Source: Streptomyces sp. GC420 (GTDB taxonomy: Bacteria > Actinomycetota > Actinomycetes > Streptomycetales > Streptomycetaceae). Taken from it: a stretch of 42,042 bases of DNA. The stretch spans positions 1-42,042 of the forward strand of contig NZ_JAAAXQ010000016.1 of the NCBI RefSeq assembly GCF_009916105.1, in the 5' to 3' direction. The notes beneath the pieces are model-generated. The model worked only from the letters and a program-made list of their open reading frames with translations. It was not told the origin of the DNA and searched no databases. Positions 33,789 to 42,042 of this stretch are shown here, in pieces. Within the stretch, counting starts at the first letter, position 1; each line of letters opens with the position of its first letter. The position numbers were made by a program, and so were the translations under genes.

Positions 33789-34138
33789 CGGACTCTCCCA
33801 CGCGCGCCGACGGAAAGCGCCGAGTGCAGCCGTTCCACGCGTACGGAGACACCTGGCACCCGCATCCCGGCCAGCGTCTCCACCCGCTCGGTGACGCGGC
33901 GGCGGACATCGGCGCACTGGCGGCCGATGTCGGAGGGGTAGCCGAGTTCCACGGTCACGCCGACCCTGGCGATGTCCCGGTGCACGTCGACGGTGGCGTG
34001 CGGAGCGTTGCCGTCATCGGGCAGGCCGTGCAGCGCCTCGCGGGCGGCCTGCGCGGCGATCTTCGCGACGACCCGGTCGGCGATGCGGAGCCCGCCCCGC
34101 TTCCCGGGCTCCACCTGCTGCTCCGCGTCGGACGGCAC
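33785..34138 (-). CDS. Small Asp23/Gls24-family protein
   Basis: A 117-aa protein with the Asp23 (alkaline shock protein) pattern. LRIADRVVAKIAAQAAREAL is the N-terminal helix block (compare IADGVVEKIAALAARDV in the operon's first gene). ATVDVHRDIARVGVTVELGYPSDIGRQCADVRRRVTERVETLAGMRVPGVSVRVERL follows, with the strand-helix-strand of the family. The GTG start at 34138 lies 6 bp past the preceding stop, and its own stop overlaps the next ATG. It is a second, divergent Asp23 paralogue, presumably forming mixed filaments or rafts with the first. Confidence 0.83.
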   Translation of the reverse strand: MPSDAEQQVEPGKRGGLRIADRVVAKIAAQAAREALHGLPDDGNAPHATVDVHRDIARVGVTVELGYPSDIGRQCADVRRRVTERVETLAGMRVPGVSVRVERLHSALSVGARGRVR

Positions 34139-34144
34139 CCGGGC

Positions 34145-34330
34145 TCACCGCCGCCGGCTGTCGCGCGAGCGGAAGAAGTCTCCGGGCTCCAGGTCGCCCT
34201 CCAGCAACCTGCCCGCCACGAATCCGACGGCGCCGAGCGCCGCTACCAGCAGAAACGCGCCGAAGCCGCCGAAGTATCCGGCGAATCCGAGCCCCATGCC
34301 GGCCAGCAGTCCGATTACGGCCATGCTCAT
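34145..34330 (-). CDS. Small hydrophobic membrane protein (DUF2273-like)
   Basis: A 61-aa protein, almost entirely one or two membrane helices rich in Gly/Ala/Phe (MAVIGLLAGMGLGFAGYFGG, then FLLVAALGAVGFVAGRLLEG), ending with a charged tail DLEPGDFFRSRDSRRR. Similar small hydrophobic proteins (DUF2273) accompany Gls24/Asp23 operons in Gram-positive bacteria. ATG 34330 has GAGGAG six bases upstream. It starts 27 bp after the first Gls24 gene. Confidence 0.8.
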   Translation of the reverse strand: MSMAVIGLLAGMGLGFAGYFGGFGAFLLVAALGAVGFVAGRLLEGDLEPGDFFRSRDSRRR

Positions 34331-34357
34331 CGTGTGCTCCTCGCGTGCTGCTGAGGG

Positions 34358-34807
34358 TTAATGGAGCCTCGGTTCCGACTCGTCCTCTTCGCCGGGCAGC
34401 TTCACGTCGGTGACCGCGATGTTGACCTCGACGACCTCGAGTTCGGTCATGCGCTCGACGGCCGAGATGATGTTCTCGCGCACGTCACGTGCGACTTCGG
34501 CGATCGCGACGCCGTAGACGACGACGATCTCCAGATCGATCGCCGTCTGCACCTCGCCGACCTCGACCTTCACGCCCCGGCTCACGGAGGGCCGGCCGCC
34601 GGGGACGCGCTCGCGCATGGCGCCGAACGCACGTGAGGCGCCACTGCCCAGGTCGTGGACACCGTCCACATCGCGTGCCGCGAGCGCGGCGATCTTCTCG
34701 ACGACGCCGTCGGCGATGGTTGTCTTGCCCCGGGTCGCCGGATCGCCGCCGCCACGCACGGTCTTCGCGGTGGGACCCGCTGCCTCGTTGACTGTTGTCT
34801 CGGTCAT
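34358..34807 (-). CDS. Asp23/Gls24-family envelope stress response protein
   Basis: A 149-aa Asp23/Gls24 protein, first gene of the operon. Conserved blocks are TTIADGVVEKIAALAARDVDGVHDLGSGASRAFGAM, GVKVEVGEVQTAIDLEIVVVYGVAIAEVARDVRENIISAVERMTELEVVEVNIAVTDVKLP. The family forms abundant cytoplasmic rafts at the membrane and is induced by cell-envelope or alkaline stress under SigB in Staphylococcus. ATG 34807 starts MTETTVNEAAG. A SigB-like promoter (GCAT-N15-GGGTAC) lies about 57 bp upstream. Membership is clear; the cellular role in Streptomyces is not. Confidence 0.92.
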   Translation of the reverse strand: MTETTVNEAAGPTAKTVRGGGDPATRGKTTIADGVVEKIAALAARDVDGVHDLGSGASRAFGAMRERVPGGRPSVSRGVKVEVGEVQTAIDLEIVVVYGVAIAEVARDVRENIISAVERMTELEVVEVNIAVTDVKLPGEEDESEPRLH

Positions 34808-34863
34808 GATGCGCTTCTCTCTCCGGGTGGAGCTCCGGGCCACGTCGCCCACACTAAGTCCGC

Positions 34864-34888
34864 GTACCCGGTCTCGCCCCGGGGATGC
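34864..34888 (-). promoter_or_regulatory. SigB-like promoter of the Gls24-AmaP operon
   Basis: On the minus strand GCAT (34885-34888), 15 bp, GGGTAC (34864-34869) fits the Streptomyces SigB-group consensus GNNT-N14-16-GGGTAC/T. It lies about 57 bp before the Gls24 start and within the 120-bp gap to the divergent gene. A TAGTGT further down is a possible SigA alternative. Confidence 0.55.
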
Positions 34889-34927
34889 GTCAAGCTGGGG
34901 GAACGTCCGGCGGAAGGAGTGATCACG

Positions 34928-35881
34928 GTGACTGCGGACCAATGGACCCGAGCCGTGAGACGACAACTGGGTCTGGGGCGGCTGCTGCCCCTGGGCGGAC
35001 CGTCGGACGGCGCCTGGATCGCGGAGAGCGCGGCGAGGGCGGTGCTGAGGGACGCCGCACGTGCCGTTCCGGGAACCCGGCTCGGTGCTCTGCGGCTCTC
35101 CCTCCCCCCCGGCGCCACCGTGTCCGCACCCGTCGTGAACGCACCGCCGAGCGGCCTTCCTCCGGCCCCGCTCCTGCTGACCGCCGACTTCGCGGCGACG
35201 GCGGAGCGCCCCTTGCCGACGGCCGCGGCCGGCCTGCGGGCCGTTCTGGCGGAGGCGGCGGACACCCGGCTGGGGCTGGTGCTGGACGCGGTGGATCTGC
35301 GGGTGTCGGGGTTGCTGGACGTCGGGGAAGGGGGCGGGGCAGGTCCTGACGCGACCGCAGGCAGCGTCGGCGCAGGGTACGGAGAGACCCCTGCCGGCGG
35401 ATCGCGGTCCGCGGCCCGGTCGTCGGACGGGAAACCGGTCGCGGCGGGAGGCCTCCCCGGCACGGAAGCCCTGGGAGACGGCCCCGGCACGGGAACAGCC
35501 GGAGCGGGCCCCGTCGGCGGCGCCTCCGGGGCCGCGCCCGCGACCGGCGGCGAGGGCGGCGGTGGGGCCGCCGACGGTACGGAGCCGGCGGCGCAGGCAC
35601 GGGCCGCGGCCGCCGCCCAGGCGGTGCCGGGGGTGGCCGGGCTGACCGGGATGCTGCGCGGCCCCGGACGCTCCGTACTCGTCGAGGAACGGCCCGCACC
35701 CGGCGGCCCGGCGCTGCCTGCCACGCACATCCAGGTGGAGCTGGCCGTACGTGCCGGTCACCGCGCGCTCGACGTGGCTCTGGCGGTGCGGCGCGCGGTG
35801 GCCGCGTCCTTGAGCGGCCGTCCGGAGTCACCCGTGTCGGTGGCCGTCGTCGTCACGTCCGTCGAAGGCGTGGGTGAGTGA
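34928..35881 (+). CDS. Uncharacterised protein divergent from the Gls24 operon, possibly a split Asp23-like protein
   Basis: A 317-aa protein in three parts. The N-terminal 130 residues are helical/strand (VTADQWTRAVRRQLGLGRLLPLGG, then LRLSLPPGATVS). A Gly/Ala/Pro low-complexity linker of about 90 residues (roughly 138-225) follows. The C-terminal 85 residues (HIQVELAVRAGHRALDVALAVRRAVAASLSGRPESPVSVAVVVTSVEGVGE) have the strand-helix-strand order of the Asp23 C-terminal half. I do not recognise the protein as a named family. The GTG at 34928 has AAGGAG eight bases upstream. GTG 34919 is an alternative. Its position opposite the Asp23 operon suggests a related role. Confidence 0.75.
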   Translation: MTADQWTRAVRRQLGLGRLLPLGGPSDGAWIAESAARAVLRDAARAVPGTRLGALRLSLPPGATVSAPVVNAPPSGLPPAPLLLTADFAATAERPLPTAAAGLRAVLAEAADTRLGLVLDAVDLRVSGLLDVGEGGGAGPDATAGSVGAGYGETPAGGSRSAARSSDGKPVAAGGLPGTEALGDGPGTGTAGAGPVGGASGAAPATGGEGGGGAADGTEPAAQARAAAAAQAVPGVAGLTGMLRGPGRSVLVEERPAPGGPALPATHIQVELAVRAGHRALDVALAVRRAVAASLSGRPESPVSVAVVVTSVEGVGE

Positions 35882-35885
35882 GCGA

Positions 35886-35946
35886 GCGGGCCCGTGCGGG
35901 TCACCCGCGGGCGGCGGTCGCCCGCGGGTGTCCCGCACGGGCCCGC
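35886..35946 (+). terminator. Very long two-tier hairpin between convergent genes
   Basis: Outer stem GCGGGCCCGTGCGGG (35886-35900) pairs perfectly with CCCGCACGGGCCCGC (35932-35946). Inside, ACCCGCGGGCG (35903-35913) pairs perfectly with CGCCCGCGGGT (35919-35929) around a 5-nt loop. The combined stem is 26 bp with one 2-nt interruption on each side. It serves both convergent genes. Confidence 0.85.
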
Positions 35947-36042
35947 CCCGCCCGTTCCGGAGCGTGCGGGCGCGGCGCAGGGACACCCCTCGGACGCCGT
36001 CGCCGGACACTGTCTCCCGGCCCGGGCGCGGCGGCGCGGCCG

Positions 36043-36834
36043 TCAGTCCGCGAGGCCCGCGAGGTCGCGGAGCCGGCGGCCCTGGGCCGCGCGCTCGGCG
36101 GCGCGCTGCTCGTCATACGTGCGGGACGCGGCCTCGCGCAGCAGCGCCTTGGTCTCGATGACGGCGTCCCGGGGAGCGGCGAGCAGGGCCGCGGCGAGAT
36201 CCTGCGTGGCGGCGTCGAGTTCGGCGGCGGGCACCACAAGGTTGGCCAGGCCGGTGCGCCCGGCCTCCTCCGCGTGGACGAAGCGTCCGGTGGCGCAGAT
36301 CTCCAGGGCACGCGCATAGCCCACGAGGCCCACCAGGGGGTGGGTGCCGGTGAGGTCGGGGACCAGGCCGAGGCTGGTCTCGCGCATGGCGAACTGCACG
36401 TCGTCGGCGACGACGCGCAGGTCACAGGCGAGGGCCAGTTGGAAGCCCGCGCCGATGGCGTGGCCCTGGACCGCCGCGATGGTGATGACGTCGTTGCGCC
36501 GCCACCACGTGAAGGCCTCCTGGTACTCGGCGATGAGCGCGTCGAGTTCCGCCTCGCCGCCGCGGGCCATGTCGAGGAACGACGGCTCGCCCTCGAAGCC
36601 CTCGGGAGTGAATGCCTGGCGGTCGAGCCCGGCGGAGAACGACTTGCCCTCCGCGCGCAGCACCACGACCCGGACGTCGCCGGGAAGCATCCGGCCGATT
36701 TCGGCCAGCGTCCGCCAGAAGGCGGGCGACTGCGCGTTGCGCTTGGCCGGATTGGCCAGTGTCACCGTGGCAATCGCGGCGTCGACGGTGAGCCGTACGC
36801 CGTCCTTCTCCAGGACATGGTCTGGCTTGGCCAT
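36043..36834 (-). CDS. Enoyl-CoA hydratase/isomerase family protein
   Basis: A 263-aa crotonase-fold protein. RNAQSPAFWRTL and LRAEGKSFSAGLD form the first oxyanion-hole strand. IAAVQGHAIGAGFQLALACDLRVVADDVQFAMRETSLGLVPDLTGTHPL carries the second oxyanion-hole residue and the active-site acidic positions. The C-terminal block EIKAL-type is VIETKALLREA. Members hydrate 2-enoyl-CoA in fatty-acid beta-oxidation or catalyse related CoA reactions. The exact substrate is not predictable. ATG 36834 has CCGGAGG with the core about 9 bases upstream. It is a single gene, convergent with the divergent partner of the Gls24 operon. Confidence 0.88.
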   Translation of the reverse strand: MAKPDHVLEKDGVRLTVDAAIATVTLANPAKRNAQSPAFWRTLAEIGRMLPGDVRVVVLRAEGKSFSAGLDRQAFTPEGFEGEPSFLDMARGGEAELDALIAEYQEAFTWWRRNDVITIAAVQGHAIGAGFQLALACDLRVVADDVQFAMRETSLGLVPDLTGTHPLVGLVGYARALEICATGRFVHAEEAGRTGLANLVVPAAELDAATQDLAAALLAAPRDAVIETKALLREAASRTYDEQRAAERAAQGRRLRDLAGLAD

Positions 36835-37008
36835 GGGGGGCACCTCCGGTTCGGGTGTGTGTGCGGCGCGTGGCCGTACGCCCGTACGGCCTGCTGTCCC
36901 GTGCGTCCATCGGTGGACCGCAGGAGACAAGCTACTGCACAGTAACCACCCGGCCGACACAACGATCGACCGGGTGGCCACCCGAAGAGCCGGTAAGCCG
37001 CCCCAGTG

Positions 37009-37230
37009 TCAGGCCGAGGCCGCCTTCTTGCCCCGTGTCGCTCCGCCGCGCCCTCGCAGCGTCACGCCGGACTCGCTGAGCATCCGGTGCACGAAGCCGT
37101 AGGACCGGCCGGTCTCCTCGGCCAGTGCCCTGATGCTTGCGCCGGAGTCGTACTTCTTCTTCAGGTCTGCCGCGAGCTTGTCGCGCGCGGCGCCGGTCAC
37201 CCGGCTGCCCTTCTTCAGAGTCTCGGCCAC
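37009..37230 (-). CDS. Small helix-turn-helix protein
   Basis: A 73-aa basic HTH protein. The N-terminal helix is KKGSRVTGAARDKLAADLKKKYDSG, the HTH is ASIRALAEETGRSYGFVHRMLSESG, and the tail is TLRGRGGATRGKKAASA. This is a helix-turn-helix protein I know to be conserved in streptomycetes; targets are unknown. The GTG start at 37230 is fixed by AGGAGG five bases upstream. The open frame continues to 37392 but residues before the GTG are not of coding character. The long basic tail and small size suggest a nucleoid- or RNA-binding role as an alternative to gene-specific regulation. Confidence 0.85.
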   Translation of the reverse strand: MAETLKKGSRVTGAARDKLAADLKKKYDSGASIRALAEETGRSYGFVHRMLSESGVTLRGRGGATRGKKAASA

Positions 37231-37556
37231 CCGTGCCTCCTCATGGGAAGTGCGCTCTGGACTCTCATGATCACCCCTTCCGAGCTTCCTGGCCACCCAT
37301 TCGGCAAGGTCGATGGTCAACCTTTTTCGGCCTCGGCGGCCTTCGAAGCATCCGGAGTTCCCGGTTCCAGCAAAATGTTGCGCTTGCCACATATCGACGG
37401 CGAGACGAAAAGCGCAGGTCAGAAAGGTGCGGACGACCGCGGCGGTGCCGCCTCCGCGGACCGGGAGGCTTCGGGGCGGTCCCGGCGCGCGATGGCGAGC
37501 GACGCGCCGGGGTACGAGAGCTCATCACTCAGATGACGGATCACCCCTGAGCCGAA

Positions 37557-37577
37557 TGATCCATAGGAAGTGGATCA
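37557..37577. promoter_or_regulatory. Orphan inverted repeat in a gene-free stretch
   Basis: TGATCCA (37557-37563), 7 bp, TGGATCA (37571-37577) is a perfect inverted repeat in an AT-richer patch. The whole stretch 37231-37861 (630 bp) shows no convincing gene, so the site has no clear target other than the distant HTH gene or a missed RNA. Confidence 0.4.
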
Positions 37578-37777
37578 CGCCCTTACCGGCCCGGGAAGCC
37601 GTGCCGGAGGCCCTCCCGGAAGGCCGGAAACGCGGTGGACGCAACGGCGAGGTCCCGCTCCGGGCGGGACGGACCGCGGGGACGGGGAACCGCCCGCGAC
37701 AGCGACGAGGCCGGGCCCGGAGAGGGCCCGGCCTCGGAGCGGGACCGGGGTGAGACCGTGAGGGCGGACGCGACGGC

Positions 37778-37857
37778 GGCCACGGGCGAAGGCAACCGCC
37801 GTGCGGCCACGGGCGGAACAACCGCCGTGCGGGCTCGGGCGAAGGCGACCGCCCGGC
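37778..37857. repeat. Three tandem 26-27 bp repeats downstream of the ABC-F gene
   Basis: Units at 37778-37804 (27 bp), 37805-37830 (26 bp) and 37831-37857 (27 bp), each of the form GGCCACGGGCGAAGG...CCGCCGTGC; the last is more divergent. They end 4 bp before the ABC-F stop codon. Function is unknown; this is possibly a transcript-end structure. Confidence 0.75.
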
Positions 37858-37861
37858 GGGC

Positions 37862-39460
<1,599 letters not shown>

Positions 39461-39481
39461 GGAAAAACTCCAGGGCAGGTG

Positions 39482-39556
39482 GACGGCGGCAGGGACGGGC
39501 GGATGCGTTCTTGCGCCGTCTAATGCACGAGGAGATCTGCCATGGGGTTAATTCTA
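39482..39556 (-). promoter_or_regulatory. Possible leader peptide and hairpin before the ABC-F gene
   Basis: On the minus strand TAGAAT (39551-39556) is a -10 box that would start RNA at about 39543, the A of an ATG. This opens a 7-codon frame (39543-39520, MADLLVH then TAG). The TAG's last base is the first base of a stem, GACGGCG (39514-39520), pairing with CGCCGTC (39482-39488), and the ABC-F ribosome site GGAG lies 14 bp further. A ribosome at the TAG would melt this stem. That is the layout of ribosome-mediated attenuation, which is known for other ABC-F genes. No good -35 box was found. Confidence 0.4.
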
Positions 39557-39726
39557 ACGGCCGTGTGCAACTGCTTTTTCTGCTCGCGTCCGTCCGGCAC
39601 GTCGCGGCGGCGGCCGACCGGGGCCGCCGTCAGGGCCGCTTGCCGGGGCCGTTGTCGGTGGCGGCTGCGAGACTGAGACACAGCTCACATCATGGGCAGG
39701 AGCGAGAGCGAGGAGGAGTGATCCAC

Positions 39727-40131
39727 ATGGCAGACGCTCCGAGCATCTGTCCGGCGCTGGTGTACGAGGACGCCGGAGCCGCGATCAGGATGCTGACCGA
39801 CGCCTTCGGATTCACCCGGAACGCCGTGTACGAGGGCGAGCAGGGGCAGGTCGTGCACGCCGAACTGTCCTACGGCAACGGCATGGTGATGCTGGGCAGC
39901 AAGGGCATGGGCGGGGAGTACGACAAGCTGATGGCCGGCGCGGGGCCCAGCGGGGTGTTCGTGCATGTCGACGACGTGGACGCGCACCACCGCCGCGCGG
40001 CCGAGTACGGCGTGGAGATCGTCATGCCGCCCACGGACCAGGACTACGGCTCCCGTGACTACATGGCTCGGGACCACGAGGGCAACATCTGGAGCTTCGG
40101 CACCTACGCGCCGCCGGTACCGGGCGGGTAG
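39727..40131 (+). CDS. VOC/glyoxalase-fold family protein
   Basis: A 134-aa VOC (vicinal oxygen chelate) protein. The two beta-alpha-beta-beta-beta modules are visible: ICPALVYEDAGAAIRMLTDAFGF...VVHAELSYGNGMVMLGS and GVFVHVDDVDAHHRRAAEYGVEIVMPPTDQDYGSRDYMARDHEGNIWSFGTY. The late DHEGNIWSFG is the family's C-terminal metal/substrate block with E/H. Members include glyoxalase-like and bleomycin-resistance-like proteins; the substrate is unknown. The ATG at 39727 is supported by GGAG upstream. An in-frame GTG at 39718 is a less likely start. It is divergent from the ABC-F gene. Confidence 0.87.
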   Translation: MADAPSICPALVYEDAGAAIRMLTDAFGFTRNAVYEGEQGQVVHAELSYGNGMVMLGSKGMGGEYDKLMAGAGPSGVFVHVDDVDAHHRRAAEYGVEIVMPPTDQDYGSRDYMARDHEGNIWSFGTYAPPVPGG

Positions 40132-40228
40132 ACGGACCTTCCGGCGGCCGGTGCGGGGCGACGGGGCTCGACGGGGCATCCTGTGGCTCTCCCGGAGGGC
40201 TCGTGGCTCCCGTGGCGCTGCGGGGGTT

Positions 40229-40262
40229 CCGCCGGCCCCGGGCGGCCGCCCGGGGCCGGCGG
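40229..40262. terminator. Hairpin between convergent VOC and hypothetical genes
   Basis: CCGCCGGCCCCGGG (40229-40242) pairs perfectly with CCCGGGGCCGGCGG (40249-40262), with a palindromic 6-nt loop CGGCCG. It touches the stop codon of the following gene and lies 97 bp past the VOC stop. Bidirectional. Confidence 0.8.
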
Positions 40263-41690
40263 TCAGACGCCTCCGGTGTGCACCTGGAACGCCGCCCGGC
40301 GCACGGCCTTGGAGAGTGCCGGGTCCGGGTGCGCGGCGGCCAGCGCCACCAGCACCTGCACGGTGCGCGGATGACCGACGACCCTGACCTCCTCGATCAG
40401 TGCGGGGACCGTCCCCTGGACCGCGGACTCCAGGTGACGGACCAGCAGTTCGGTCTCGCCGTGGTCGGCGACGGCGGCCGCGGTGTCCACCCAGAGCCAG
40501 GTGGCCTCCTCGCGGGTGAGCGCCTCGTGCGCGTCCTCCGCGTCGGCGCCCTCGTACTCCGCGAGCCACAGCAGGGCGTAGGGGCGCAGCGAGGGCTCGG
40601 CGGCGGCTGCCCTGACCTCGGGCTCGGCGGGGGCGCCCACGACGCGCAGCGCCTCGAAGGCCAGGCCGCGCAGCAGGGCGTCCTCGCCGCGGGCGGCGTC
40701 GAGGAGTTCGGTGACGGCGCTGCCGACGGGCCGGGCGGCCAGCCAGGCACGGTACTCCGCGCGCGCCGGTCCGGGCGTGAGTCCGGCACAGCCGCGCAGC
40801 ATGTCCTCGGCGGACTGCTCGATGTTGCCGGCGGGACTCTGCGCGGCCACGCAGATCTGCTCCAGCTTGACCCAGACCGCCCAGCTGCCGAGCGGGGTGA
40901 GGGTGGCCGACTCCTCGTCGAGGGTCAGCGCGCCGACGGAGGCGAAACCCTCGAGGGCCCAGCGCAGGAGTCTGTCCAGGGGCACGCCCTCCGGCCGGGG
41001 CGGTGCGGGCGCGGGGGCCTGTGCGGGCAACTGCGCGGGGATCCGCGCCGACTCGGGTCCGTAGGGGACCTCGCAGCGCTCCTCGCGCAGTTCGGCGACG
41101 CGCTGCTCCAGCAGGTCGAGCAGGGCCGGGATGAGGACGGGGCCGGCGGAGAGCTGGAGCAGGGAGAGGACCTGGGGGACGGCTTCGACGACTTCGGCGA
41201 CGGCTCCGGAGGCGAGCGCCTCCGGGGCGGGGTGCACCAGCGACCATGCGTCGAACAGCGCCACCCAGCCGCGCAGCACGGCGCTGTCGTCGCGGTCCCA
41301 GGCGCGCAGACGCCAGCCGGGGCGCGCGGTGTCCCCGTGCAGTTCGACCAGTCCGGCGAGCCGCGCACGGTCCCAGCCGGCCAGCACCTGGCGCGGTGTC
41401 AGGCCCAGGGTCTCGGCGGCGCGTTCCGCGGTCCCGGTGGAGAGCGTGACGCCGTGTCCGGGCCGCAGGGTGGCTCCCCGGGCGCACTCGGCGTCGGCCC
41501 AGCGGGCGACCCGCACGGCGTCGGCCAGGAGGGCCCGGGCGTGGCGGGCCAGTTCGGCCGCGGGCGGAGTGCCCTCGGGTGGCTTGGGAGCGGGTCGCGT
41601 GCGGCGGTTCGTCACGGCCCTTCGGGCGGTGGCGAGTGGTCGCGGGCGGACAACACGGAGCCTGGAGTCGCGCGGGGTACGAGACGTCAC
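40263..41690 (-). CDS. Large uncharacterised protein
   Basis: A 475-aa protein of unknown function. The basic N terminus (SRLRVVRPRPLATARRAVTNRRTRPAPKPPEG, about 8-41) is followed by largely helical sequence. Features are GATLRPGHGVTLSTGTAERAAETLGLTPRQVLAGWDRARLAGLVEL, which looks like a helical binding domain, repeated Leu-rich helices (VVEAVPQVLSLLQLSAGPVLIPALLDLLEQ), and a C-terminal half of HEAT-like helix pairs (LLDAARGEDALLRGLAFEALRVVGAPAEPEVRAAAAEP, VRHLESAVQGTVPALIEEVRVVGHPRTVQVLVALAAAHPDPALSKAVRRAAF). No membrane segment. It is plausibly a protein-interaction scaffold. The GTG start at 41690 has GGAGAG nine bases upstream. Confidence 0.7.
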   Translation of the reverse strand: MTSRTPRDSRLRVVRPRPLATARRAVTNRRTRPAPKPPEGTPPAAELARHARALLADAVRVARWADAECARGATLRPGHGVTLSTGTAERAAETLGLTPRQVLAGWDRARLAGLVELHGDTARPGWRLRAWDRDDSAVLRGWVALFDAWSLVHPAPEALASGAVAEVVEAVPQVLSLLQLSAGPVLIPALLDLLEQRVAELREERCEVPYGPESARIPAQLPAQAPAPAPPRPEGVPLDRLLRWALEGFASVGALTLDEESATLTPLGSWAVWVKLEQICVAAQSPAGNIEQSAEDMLRGCAGLTPGPARAEYRAWLAARPVGSAVTELLDAARGEDALLRGLAFEALRVVGAPAEPEVRAAAAEPSLRPYALLWLAEYEGADAEDAHEALTREEATWLWVDTAAAVADHGETELLVRHLESAVQGTVPALIEEVRVVGHPRTVQVLVALAAAHPDPALSKAVRRAAFQVHTGGV

Positions 41691-42042
41691 GGGAGCAGTC
41701 TCTCCGGTGACGGCCCGAAAGCCCAATCGGAACCCGGATACCCGATCCGCACGCGCGCCGGCGAGTGCTCGTTCACGGCATCCGGCCCGGTCGCGGGGCC
41801 GCTCCGGCGCCCCCGCCCGCTCCGCCGCGCCGGCACCGCGAAGACCCGGAGCGCCACCGCCCCGCCCGCCGGGTCTCGCCGCGGTGTTCCGCACGGTCTC
41901 GGCCGCGGCGGTCCGCGGGTGCGGTACGCGCCACGGCGCACCTGGCGCCGCCCGGGCGGAGGGAGGTCCCGGCGTGGGCGCCCGGCGGGCGCCGCGGAGT
42001 CGCCCGCATGCCGGCGCGGCCCCGGCGGGGGCGGTCGCACGA
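41691..42042. other. End of window: no gene seen
   Basis: The last 352 bp hold a long open frame on the minus strand (stop TGA overlapping the GTG at 41690) but its translation is Pro/Arg/Gly low-complexity, with no ribosome site or recognisable block. I see no supported gene here. The upstream promoter of the 475-aa gene probably lies in the AT-richer patch near 41725-41750. Confidence 0.6.

Noticed and set aside
31827-33941. A very long open frame on the plus strand (704 codons)
   Set aside because: It runs antisense to the AmaP and DUF6286 genes, has Pro/Arg/Gly low-complexity sequence without domains, and reflects the high G+C third-position pattern of the real genes.
37231-37392. N-terminal extension of the small HTH protein
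   Set aside because: AGGAGG five bases before GTG 37230 fixes the start. The extension is not of coding character.
41687-42040. Minus-strand open frame with a stop overlapping the GTG of the 475-aa gene
   Set aside because: The overlap looks like translational coupling, but the protein is Pro/Arg low-complexity with no ribosome site or motif.

Overview
This window is typical Streptomyces chromosome. The G+C content is very high, third positions are almost all G or C, GTG and TTG starts are frequent, and genes overlap by 4 bp. Most genes are recognisable core streptomycete genes. From memory the order serB, fabI/fabG, tldD/tldE, tyrS, moaA, actP/DUF485 and secreted subtilase resembles the S. 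coelicolor SCO1808-SCO1824 region; I could not check this by search. No tRNA, rRNA, CRISPR array, intact transposase or biosynthetic cluster was seen.

Layout. 1-7.8 kb: the tail of an unknown Pro-rich protein, serB (serine synthesis), a SixA-like phosphatase, a 38-aa membrane protein beside a CynX/NimT-type MFS exporter divergent from a FadR-type regulator, a small secreted protein, and the fatty-acid pair fabG-fabI behind a palindromic operator candidate. 7.8-12.7 kb: an accessory insert between fabG and tldD. It holds a PIN/AbrB toxin-antitoxin pair, a methyltransferase pseudogene with several frame breaks (one is a 37-bp tandem duplication), a HicA-like/HTH gene pair with its own operator candidate, and a decayed ATPase / XRE-DUF5753 / DUF397 regulatory set. 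12.7-21.8 kb: tldD-tldE, tyrS, a GlsB-type membrane protein, a DUF3099 protein, moaA, and the DUF485-acetate symporter operon with a strong terminator.

21.8-24.9 kb: a gene-free stretch with seven 11-bp tandem repeats, a secreted S8 protease, and a decayed tandem copy of that protease. 24.9-31.8 kb: a two-gene unit that looks like ether-lipid catabolism (AGMO-like desaturase/hydroxylase plus lysoplasmalogenase), a DEDDh exonuclease with a BRCT-like tail, a Cys-rich mini-protein, SURF1, a GH15 glycosidase, and an SDR protein lacking the usual catalytic residues. 31.8-35.9 kb: a repeat-rich non-coding stretch and a five-gene Asp23/Gls24-AmaP envelope-stress operon with a SigB-like promoter, divergent from a protein that may itself be a split Asp23-like protein.

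35.9-42 kb: an enoyl-CoA hydratase, a small HTH protein, a gene-poor stretch, an ABC-F ATPase preceded by a possible 7-aa leader peptide and hairpin, a VOC protein and a large uncharacterised protein. The best candidates for new biology are the HicA-like/HTH module, the Gls24-AmaP locus with its divergent partner, the ABC-F leader, the ether-lipid gene pair, and the two decay stories (protease copy and ATPase/XRE junction).
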